A stretch of DNA of 64,000 nt, from the NCBI GenBank assembly GCA_947476925.1, contig CANJSF010000002.1, forward strand, positions 186,001 to 250,000. Direction: 5' to 3'. Source of the DNA: Rhodospirillaceae bacterium (lineage in GTDB: Bacteria > Pseudomonadota > Alphaproteobacteria > Rhodospirillales > Rhodospirillaceae). The position numbers were made by a program, and so were the translations under genes. Position 1 is the stretch's first letter. Each line of letters begins with the position of its first letter. The notes beneath the pieces are model-generated. The model was given only the letters and a program-made list of their open reading frames with translations. It searched no databases and was not told the DNA's origin. This document shows positions 10,112 to 16,920 of this stretch, one piece after another.

Positions 10112-11311
10112 ATGAATATCCATGAGTATCAAGCTAAGCAGATTTTGAAGAAATTCGGCGTGCCCGTGCTCGATGGCGGCGTCGCCTATACCGCAGCCGA
10201 GGCCGAAAAGGTCGCCGAGCGCTTGGGCAAGCCGCCGTTTATCGTTAAATCGCAAATTCATGCGGGCGGGCGTGGCAAGGGCAAGTTCAAAGAGAAAGAA
10301 GCCGGCGACAAAGGCGGCGTGCGCCTGTCAAAGTCGATTGCGGAAGTGAAAGAGAACGCCAGCCAGATGATCGGCAAAACGCTGGTCACAATTCAGTCTG
10401 GTGCTGCCGGCAAAGTGGTCAAGCGCGTTTACATTGAAGCGGGCTGCAACATTGCGCGCGAACTTTATTTGTCGATGCTGGTCGACCGCGCTTCAAGCCG
10501 CGTCACCATTATGGCGTCGACCGAAGGCGGCGTGAACATCGAAGACGTGGCGCATAACACGCCCGAAAAAATCATCCTGCAAACCATCGACCCCGTGACC
10601 GGCATTCAAGGGTTCCACTGCCGCAAGATTGCGTTTGGCTTGGGGCTCACGGGCAATCAAATCAAATCGTGCGCGAAATTGCTGCCGACCTTGTATGAGG
10701 CATTTCTGAAAACCGATGCGTCGATGCTGGAAATCAATCCGCTGGTCGTCACAGCCGAAGGCGAAGTGCTGCCGCTTGATGCCAAAATGAACTTCGATTC
10801 CAACGCGCTCTACCGCCACCCCGATATTATGGAACTGCGCGATGTGGATGAAGAAGACCCCACTGAACTTGAAGCCTCTAAGGCTGACCTGAACTACGTG
10901 AAGCTCGACGGCAATATCGGCTGCATGGTCAATGGTGCCGGTTTGGCCATGGCAACCATGGACATCATCAAGCTGTACGGCGGTGAGCCCGCCAACTTTT
11001 TAGATGTCGGCGGCGGCGCCACCAAAGAGCGGGTGACGACGGCGTTCAAAATTATTTTGTCGGACGTGAATGTCGAAGGCATTCTGGTCAATATCTTCGG
11101 GGGCATTATGCGCTGCGATGTCATCGCCGAAGGTGTGGTGGCCGCCGCCCGCGAGATCAGCCTGAATGTGCCTTTGGTTGTGCGCCTGGAAGGCACCAAC
11201 GTCGATCTCGGCAAAAAGATCATGAAAGATTCTGGGCTTCCCATCATTACTGCCGATAATCTCGCCGACGCGGCGCAGAAGGTGGTCAAAGCCGTGAAGG
11301 AGGCCGCGTAA
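10112..11311 (+). CDS. sucC: Succinyl-CoA synthetase beta subunit
   Basis: A 399-residue ADP-forming succinyl-CoA ligase beta subunit. It starts with the family signature [17 protein letters not shown]. The ATP-grasp region contains [14 protein letters not shown], and [11 protein letters not shown] holds nucleotide and Mg-binding residues. GGGATKERV and [10 protein letters not shown] form the phosphate and CoA-ligase part shared with SucD. It couples succinyl-CoA cleavage to nucleotide phosphorylation. The stop overlaps the sucD start as TAATG. Confidence 0.98.
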   Translation: MNIHEYQAKQILKKFGVPVLDGGVAYTAAEAEKVAERLGKPPFIVKSQIHAGGRGKGKFKEKEAGDKGGVRLSKSIAEVKENASQMIGKTLVTIQSGAAGKVVKRVYIEAGCNIARELYLSMLVDRASSRVTIMASTEGGVNIEDVAHNTPEKIILQTIDPVTGIQGFHCRKIAFGLGLTGNQIKSCAKLLPTLYEAFLKTDASMLEINPLVVTAEGEVLPLDAKMNFDSNALYRHPDIMELRDVDEEDPTELEASKADLNYVKLDGNIGCMVNGAGLAMATMDIIKLYGGEPANFLDVGGGATKERVTTAFKIILSDVNVEGILVNIFGGIMRCDVIAEGVVAAAREISLNVPLVVRLEGTNVDLGKKIMKDSGLPIITADNLADAAQKVVKAVKEAA

Positions 11312-12186
11312 TGTCTGTTCTCGTTGGTAAAAATACCAAAGTCATCTGCCAAGGCTTCACCGGCAGCCAAGGCACGTTCCATTCCGAGCAAGCCATTGCG
11401 TATGGAACAAAAATGGTTGGCGGCGTAACGCCCGGTAAGGGCGGCACGAAGCATTTAGATCTGCCTGTGTTCGATACCGTCGCGGATGCCAAAAAAGCCA
11501 CAGGTTGCGATGCTTCGGCGATCTATGTGCCGCCGCCGTTTGCGGCTGATGCGATTTTAGAAGCCATCGACGCTGAGATTCCGCTGGTGGTTTGCATCAC
11601 TGAAGGCATTCCGGTCCTCGACATGGTGCGCGTCAAACGCGTGCTTTCCGGTTCTAAAACCCGTTTGATTGGACCCAACTGCCCCGGCATTATCACGCCG
11701 GGCGAATGCAAAATCGGCATCATGCCCGGTCACATTCACCAAAAAGGTAAAATCGGCATTGTCTCGCGCTCGGGCACGCTGACGTACGAAGCCGTGGCTC
11801 AAACCACAGCGGCAGGCTTGGGCCAAACCACCTGTATTGGTATTGGCGGCGATCCGGTCAATGGCACGAACTTCATCGATTGCCTCGAACTGTTTCTGGG
11901 TGATGATGCGACCGAAGGCATTATCATGATCGGCGAAATTGGCGGCACGGCCGAAGAAGACGCGGCTGAATTTTACATGCGCGCCAAAAAGAAAAAGCCC
12001 ATCGTCGGATTTGTCGCGGGTGTCACCGCGCCTCCGGGCCGTCGCATGGGTCATGCTGGAGCCATCATTTCGGGCGGCAAAGGCACAGCCACGGCAAAGT
12101 TCGACGCCATGCGCGCCGCCGGCTTCCATATTGCCGACAGCCCCGCTTCATTGGGTCAAACAATGCTCAAGGCCATGAAGGGCTAA
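11311..12186 (+). CDS. sucD: Succinyl-CoA synthetase alpha subunit
   Basis: A 291-residue alpha subunit. The N-terminal CoA-binding Rossmann region contains [35 protein letters not shown] is conserved. The phosphorylated histidine is H248 in [11 protein letters not shown]. It forms the active heterodimer or tetramer with SucC, with which it is translationally coupled. The next gene starts only 4 bp after the stop, so transcription probably continues into the accessory genes. Confidence 0.98.
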   Translation: MSVLVGKNTKVICQGFTGSQGTFHSEQAIAYGTKMVGGVTPGKGGTKHLDLPVFDTVADAKKATGCDASAIYVPPPFAADAILEAIDAEIPLVVCITEGIPVLDMVRVKRVLSGSKTRLIGPNCPGIITPGECKIGIMPGHIHQKGKIGIVSRSGTLTYEAVAQTTAAGLGQTTCIGIGGDPVNGTNFIDCLELFLGDDATEGIIMIGEIGGTAEEDAAEFYMRAKKKKPIVGFVAGVTAPPGRRMGHAGAIISGGKGTATAKFDAMRAAGFHIADSPASLGQTMLKAMKG

Positions 12187-12190
12187 GCAC

Positions 12191-12712
12191 TTGCGCGTTG
12201 TCATTGGTCTGTTGGCCTGTACGATTTTTTGTTTTGGTGTCGCATCGGCCCAGGCTGCAGAGAAAGCGCAGTTGCTGTTTGGCGTCGGCCAGTACGACAT
12301 TATTCCTAACGACAACAAATCCGTCGCGGCACACGTTCAGTATCGTTTCGCTGATGGATTTGGCGGGGGTCGCGCGCTGGGCGGCAACTTTCTCGGCGTC
12401 AAGCCGCTGATCGGCGCATTCATCAACACCGACAAAGGTGGCCTGATGTTTGCTGGCTTTGCCTTACCCATGCAATGGAACAATGGCCTTTTTGAGTTCG
12501 AGCCCTCGGCTGGAATCGCCGCCTATCACCAAGGCGACAGCACATTTTTGGGCGGCACTGCACAGTTTCATTTAGGCTTCCAAGCTTCGGTCCGGGTCGT
12601 CAGGGGCGTGCGAGCCGGCATCGGCCTCACCCATGTGTCGAACGCCCAAGTGCTGCACAAGAAAAATCGCGGCACAAATATTTTGATGGCTACGACCGGC
12701 CTAGAATTCTAG
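12191..12712 (+). CDS. PagL-like lipid A deacylase (acyloxyacyl hydrolase family)
   Basis: A 173-residue protein with a signal peptide (MRVVIGLLACTIFCFGVASA) and beta-rich sequence ending in a hydrophobic LEF, typical of a small outer-membrane barrel. LTHVSNAQVLHKKNRGTN near residue 147 matches the PagL active-site region: H148, S150 and N151 correspond to the HxSN motif. PagL removes the 3-O acyl chain from lipid A in the outer membrane. The catalytic acid may be E172 or lie elsewhere, and I could not settle it. The start is a TTG at 12191, 4 bp after sucD. The position next to sucCD is unusual and may simply reflect read-through. Confidence 0.75.
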   Translation: MRVVIGLLACTIFCFGVASAQAAEKAQLLFGVGQYDIIPNDNKSVAAHVQYRFADGFGGGRALGGNFLGVKPLIGAFINTDKGGLMFAGFALPMQWNNGLFEFEPSAGIAAYHQGDSTFLGGTAQFHLGFQASVRVVRGVRAGIGLTHVSNAQVLHKKNRGTNILMATTGLEF

Positions 12713-12722
12713 GAGACTTCAC

Positions 12723-13211
12723 ATGTTCCGATTTTATCTTGCGATTCTTCTTGCCGGGCTGTCTTTGCCAGCCGTGGCTGAAACTCAAGTCGAGCGCGGC
12801 AAGTACTTGGCCGAGATTATGACCTGCAACGAGTGCCACACGCCTGGCGCGCTGCTGGGCAAGCCCGATAAAAATAATCCGCTGGCGGGCAGCGAGGTGG
12901 GCTACGAAATTCCCATGTTGGGAATTTTCTATGGCGCCAATCTTACACCCGACACCGAGACGGGGATTGGCTCCTGGACGGCCGATCAAATTGTGACCGC
13001 CATCAGAACAGGCGTGCGCCCTGATGGCCGCGTTCTGTCAGCTGCGATGCCGTGGCGTTCATTTGCGGCGTTGACCGACAAAGATGCCAAGGCCATTGCC
13101 GCCTATTTGAAAAGCCTCAAACCGATGTCGCGCAAAGTTCCCGGCCCCTTCGGCCCCAGCGAAAAAGCCACGTCGTTTTACTATGGCTTTGTCATGCCAC
13201 CCAAAAAGTAA
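12723..13211 (+). CDS. Periplasmic c-type cytochrome
   Basis: A 162-residue monohaem cytochrome c. After a signal peptide (to about A19) the haem motif CNECH is at residues 35-39. VLSAAMPWRSFAALTD supplies the likely distal methionine, and the last helix follows (AIAAYLKSLKP). This layout resembles the cytochrome domains of multihaem dehydrogenase subunits. The partner redox enzyme is not in the window. A strong AGGAG ribosome binding site precedes the ATG. It lies between the PagL-like gene and an MBL-fold gene. Confidence 0.9.
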   Translation: MFRFYLAILLAGLSLPAVAETQVERGKYLAEIMTCNECHTPGALLGKPDKNNPLAGSEVGYEIPMLGIFYGANLTPDTETGIGSWTADQIVTAIRTGVRPDGRVLSAAMPWRSFAALTDKDAKAIAAYLKSLKPMSRKVPGPFGPSEKATSFYYGFVMPPKK

Positions 13212-13224
13212 CGGTGCGACCCAC

Positions 13225-14103
13225 ATGAAATTGCCCGGCCCTTTTGAGATCACGCGCGTCGTAGATCTTTTCCATCCGTTCCGCGAGCCGGGTTTTTTGT
13301 TCCCCGATGCAACCCCCGAGGCATTTGCCGCCACGCGCATTTCAAAAGATGCGCGCTTCGTGAACATCGCGGATTGCAAATTGATTATGTCCTTCCACAG
13401 TTTGATTGTGCGCACACCGCGCAACATCATTCTGGTCGATACCTGTGTCGGCAATCATAAGGATCGCCCGGCGTTGCCCGAATGGCATCAACGCACTGAT
13501 GGCGACTATCTCAGGAATTTGGCTGCCGTCGGCCTGACACCGGAGGACATCACCCACGTTCTGTGTACTCACCTGCATGCCGATCACGTGGGTTGGAATA
13601 CCAAGCTGCTCAATGGTCGTTGGGTCCCCACATTTCCTAAGGCCAAGTACGTGATGCATAGCGTTGAATTGGAGCATGCCGACCATGCCCAGCGCACCGC
13701 CGATGTCAAAGCCCGCCACAGGTTTTGGGACGACTCGGTGCAACCAATTCTCGACGCCAAGCAGGCATTGGTTGTCGCAGGCGACTATGAAATCGAGCCG
13801 GGCGTTCGTCTGATGTCCGCTCCGGGACATACACCGGGAAATATCGTGCTGGTGCTGGATGATGGCAAACAACGTGCTTATTTAGTCGGCGACACCATTC
13901 ACCATCCCGTACAAATCGAGCGGCCCCAGTGGTCTAGCCGGTTTTGCTTTGACGCTGCGCAATCGGCGCAGACCCGTACCAAGTTTATTGAAGACGTGTC
14001 GGATACAGGTGCGTGGGTGATTCCGGCGCATTTTGCGCCGCCGTGCGCGGTGCAGGTGGTTGCCGAGGCATCTGGTTTCTGGTTTAAGACCGCCACGTCG
14101 TAA
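13225..14103 (+). CDS. MBL-fold metallo-hydrolase
   Basis: A 292-residue metallo-beta-lactamase-fold protein. The binuclear metal site is visible as THLHADHVGW (H116, H118, D120, H121), APGHTPGN and YLVGDTIHHP, with a late histidine in IPAHFAPP. Relatives include lactonases and other hydrolases; the substrate is not evident. There is no signal peptide, so it is probably cytoplasmic. The ATG at 13225 is 13 bp after the cytochrome stop; an upstream in-frame start would overlap that gene and adds no family sequence. Confidence 0.88.
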   Translation: MKLPGPFEITRVVDLFHPFREPGFLFPDATPEAFAATRISKDARFVNIADCKLIMSFHSLIVRTPRNIILVDTCVGNHKDRPALPEWHQRTDGDYLRNLAAVGLTPEDITHVLCTHLHADHVGWNTKLLNGRWVPTFPKAKYVMHSVELEHADHAQRTADVKARHRFWDDSVQPILDAKQALVVAGDYEIEPGVRLMSAPGHTPGNIVLVLDDGKQRAYLVGDTIHHPVQIERPQWSSRFCFDAAQSAQTRTKFIEDVSDTGAWVIPAHFAPPCAVQVVAEASGFWFKTATS

Positions 14104-14128
14104 GCCCCCCAAGGCAACCAGGACTGCA

Positions 14129-15685
14129 ATGAAAATCGCCGACTTCAACCCTGCTGGCCGCCTCGAAGAAGGCCTCGCACATCACCAACAGGGACGCTTG
14201 GACGAAGCGGAAGCTTGCTATCTCGATGTCGTTGACGACGACCCCAAAAATACCGAAGCGCTGAAGCTGCTGGCCCTCCTGACGATGGGCCGCGGCGAGT
14301 TTGAAGATGCGCTGCAATATGCGCAGGCTGCCGCGAACTTGGCTCCCGATAATGGCGACTATTTGCATCTTTTGGGTCGCATTCTGATCGATTTAGGCGA
14401 CCTCGATGGCGCGATTGAAAAGTTACAGCGCGCGGCGACAATGGCGCCTTCCGATCCGCTCGATCTCAATCTTGATTTGGCGGAATGCTATGCCATGCAA
14501 GATCGCTGGGACGATTCATTAAGTATCTCACAAGCGCAGTTGCAGGCCTATCCGACAGATCTCCGTGCGCTGAGCGCGGCCGCTACAGCCGCAGCGAGCC
14601 TCGAGAAAAATGCAGAGGCGCTCGATTTTTTCGAACGCGCTATTGCGGTCGACAACACGGCCTCACATCTCTGGTCGGGTGCGGCCAAGCTGCATCGTAG
14701 TGCCGGTGATATCGCGCGCGCGTGGTTTTGTGTCGAGCGCGCGTTGTCCCTCTCGCCTGACGATGCCGACCTTCACTATATGGCGCGCATTATTCGCGGC
14801 GAGGCCGTGCCGGCGTGGCACTTCAATATGATGAACGATACCACGCGCAATGCTGCTTTCAAAAAAGCCATCGAGCGTCAAATTAAGCCGCATCATGTTG
14901 TGCTTGAAATCGGCACGGGGGCAGGCTTGTTGGCAATGATGGCCGCGCGCACTGGCGCGCGCATTTATACCTGCGAATCCAACCCCGTGCTCGCGCTCGC
15001 GGCGCGGGGAATCATCGAAGCGAATGGCTTGGCCGACCGAATCACGGTTATTGATAAACCGTCATGGAGCATCGAAGTGGGCACGGATGTGCCGCAGCAA
15101 GCCGATGTGCTGATTTCTGAAATTTTCTCAGCCCAGTTGTTGTCGGAAGAAGTTATCCCGACCATCGAAGACGCCAAGCGCCGATTGCTCAAGCCCGGCG
15201 GTATCGTGATTCCGGCGATGGCCGCCATGATGGGCGCGCTGGTTCGCAACGATGACCTGGCGCAGCTCACGCGCGTGTCGACGGTTGAAGGGTTTGATTT
15301 TACACCGTTCAATGCCTTCACGCCGGTCTTGATGAGTTTGGACACACCGAACCACGCGTTCGAATGGATGTCTGAGCCGTTATCGCTGTTTGAGTTCGAC
15401 TTTAAAAATCGCGATATGTTTTTAGCCGAGTCTGGGCTGGTGGCCGTCGACGTGACCGCAGACGGTCTGTGTCAAGGTGTCGTGCAGTGGATGCACGTTC
15501 TGCTCGACGACGAAACGGCCTACGAGAATGCGCCCGCAGGCGCCAACGCCACACGCACAAAGCACTGGACGCCGTTGTTTTATCCCTTTGCCATTCCGCG
15601 TGAACTTAAAAAGGGTCAAACCGTCATGTTGCGCATTGGCCATGACCGCAAGGGCGTTCGCGTCGAATTGTCCGAGGTGTTGTAA
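14129..15685 (+). CDS. TPR-domain protein arginine methyltransferase, PRMT7/9-like
   Basis: A 518-residue protein with TPR repeats over about residues 10-220, then a class I SAM methyltransferase with PRMT features. Motif I is VLEIGTGAGLLAMMAARTGA (about 258-277). The double-E loop is SEIFSAQLLSEE (first glutamate E331). KHWTPLFYP (H479) in the C-terminal barrel resembles the THW loop. The order and wording of these motifs are closest to eukaryotic PRMT7, and the N-terminal TPRs recall PRMT9. A protein-arginine methyltransferase role is inferred; substrates are unknown. The ATG at 14129 is preferred because earlier in-frame starts lie inside the MBL gene. It overlaps the following gene as TAATG. 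Confidence 0.85.
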   Translation: MKIADFNPAGRLEEGLAHHQQGRLDEAEACYLDVVDDDPKNTEALKLLALLTMGRGEFEDALQYAQAAANLAPDNGDYLHLLGRILIDLGDLDGAIEKLQRAATMAPSDPLDLNLDLAECYAMQDRWDDSLSISQAQLQAYPTDLRALSAAATAAASLEKNAEALDFFERAIAVDNTASHLWSGAAKLHRSAGDIARAWFCVERALSLSPDDADLHYMARIIRGEAVPAWHFNMMNDTTRNAAFKKAIERQIKPHHVVLEIGTGAGLLAMMAARTGARIYTCESNPVLALAARGIIEANGLADRITVIDKPSWSIEVGTDVPQQADVLISEIFSAQLLSEEVIPTIEDAKRRLLKPGGIVIPAMAAMMGALVRNDDLAQLTRVSTVEGFDFTPFNAFTPVLMSLDTPNHAFEWMSEPLSLFEFDFKNRDMFLAESGLVAVDVTADGLCQGVVQWMHVLLDDETAYENAPAGANATRTKHWTPLFYPFAIPRELKKGQTVMLRIGHDRKGVRVELSEVL

Positions 15686-16101
15686 TGGCCAATGCCCCCA
15701 TTACCGGGCATGGCTTTTTATGGCGGTGGATTTTGGCGTTGGTCGTAGTGCTGGGGACATTCAATCCCACCGACTACTCTTATTTTAATTGGGTCATGCA
15801 GGTTGAAGGCCAACTGCCGCTCAAGGCCCTGGTGGGCATTGTGCTGCTGATTGTCATTGTCATTTATCTGCGCGCCACGTGGTTTTCGATTGGTCCCTTG
15901 GGGCTCATTTTGGCGGGCGCATTTTTTTCCGCTTTGATTTGGGTGCTGGTCGACTTTGGTGTGCTGGCTTTGGGGCAGGGCAGCATTCTCACCTGGATCG
16001 TTTTGGTTATCCTATCGTTGATTCTCGCAATTGGGATGTCGTTCTCGCTTTTCCGCCGCCGTATCTCGGGCCAAGTGGATGTCGACGACGTGGAAAATTA
16101 A
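15685..16101 (+). CDS. DUF6524-type integral membrane protein
   Basis: A 138-residue protein with four predicted membrane helices and a short acidic C-terminal tail (QVDVDDVEN). GTFNPTDYSYFNW between helices 1 and 2 is typical of the DUF6524 family, which has no known function. Its start overlaps the stop of the TPR-methyltransferase gene (TAATG), so the two are probably co-translated. No catalytic motif is seen. Confidence 0.82.
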   Translation: MANAPITGHGFLWRWILALVVVLGTFNPTDYSYFNWVMQVEGQLPLKALVGIVLLIVIVIYLRATWFSIGPLGLILAGAFFSALIWVLVDFGVLALGQGSILTWIVLVILSLILAIGMSFSLFRRRISGQVDVDDVEN

Positions 16102-16112
16102 TTGGGTGAGTC

Positions 16113-16757
16113 ATGATCGACTGGGCCGTTAACCCTAAAACGACAGCGCTGATCAATGTCGATCTGCAGAATGTCTTCGTCGAGGGCTACTCGATCTCTT
16201 CACCCAATGGCCCCGAGGTGGTTGCGCAACTCAATCGACTTTCGGCGCAGGCGCGCAAAGCCGGCATGTTGGTGATTCATACAGCGCAAGAAACCCGCGC
16301 TGACCAATCTAATCGTGGCATCGCTTCGGATATCGTCCAGAGTTATTTGAAAAGCCACAACATGGAGCGCGGCGGCATTGGTGCCGGCTCGGACGCCGTG
16401 AAACTTTCGCCACGCCTTGATGTTCAACCCTCCGACATTGTGCTTATCAAGCCGCGCTATGGCGCCTTTACCGGCACTGATCTGGATTTGATTTTGCGGT
16501 CCAAAGGGATCGACACCGTGATCATTGGCGGTATCGCTACGAATGTGTGCTGCGATACCACCGCCCGAGAAGCCAACATGCGCGATTACAAAGTCTTCTT
16601 TCTGAGTGACGGGACCGGAAACCGCGGACTTGCCAATTTGACGGCCGATCAGGTCAAGGCCGCTGTCTTGGCGACCCTTGAATTTGCCTTTGCCCAAGTG
16701 ATTACCGTGGACGGCATGATTGCCAAAATCCAGGCTGGGACAAAACCAGCCGGCTAA
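16113..16757 (+). CDS. Isochorismatase-family cysteine hydrolase
   Basis: A 214-residue cysteine hydrolase of the isochorismatase-like superfamily. The catalytic triad is visible: D17 in INVDLQNVF, K113 in LIKPRYGAFTGTDL, and C146 in GGIATNVCCDTTAREA. Members hydrolyse amides such as nicotinamide, N-carbamoylsarcosine or ureidoacrylate, or isochorismate; the substrate is not clear here. It starts 11 bp after the DUF6524 gene and is the last of the accessory genes before sucA. Confidence 0.9.
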   Translation: MIDWAVNPKTTALINVDLQNVFVEGYSISSPNGPEVVAQLNRLSAQARKAGMLVIHTAQETRADQSNRGIASDIVQSYLKSHNMERGGIGAGSDAVKLSPRLDVQPSDIVLIKPRYGAFTGTDLDLILRSKGIDTVIIGGIATNVCCDTTAREANMRDYKVFFLSDGTGNRGLANLTADQVKAAVLATLEFAFAQVITVDGMIAKIQAGTKPAG

Positions 16758-16796
16758 ATGGTTAACCCCTCCCTAGACCTCTGAAATCACACGGAT

Positions 16797-16818
16797 TTAG
16801 CCTCTTTTTCGAGGCTAA
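16797..16818 (+). terminator. Hairpin between the cysteine hydrolase gene and sucA
   Basis: TTAGCCTC (16797-16804) and GAGGCTAA (16811-16818) form a perfect 8-bp stem with a 6-nt loop, about 40 bp after the stop of the hydrolase gene. No T run follows on either strand, so it may be a weak terminator, an RNA end or a leader structure rather than a strong intrinsic terminator. Confidence 0.35.
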
Positions 16819-16920
16819 GCGCGTTGTCGGCGGGCCTCAATTGGGCTATGACTAGCCTATGCGCGTCCGCCCCGTCGGTGGGGATGGTTGGCGGGACCGC
16901 AGGGACCAAGGAATCCAACC

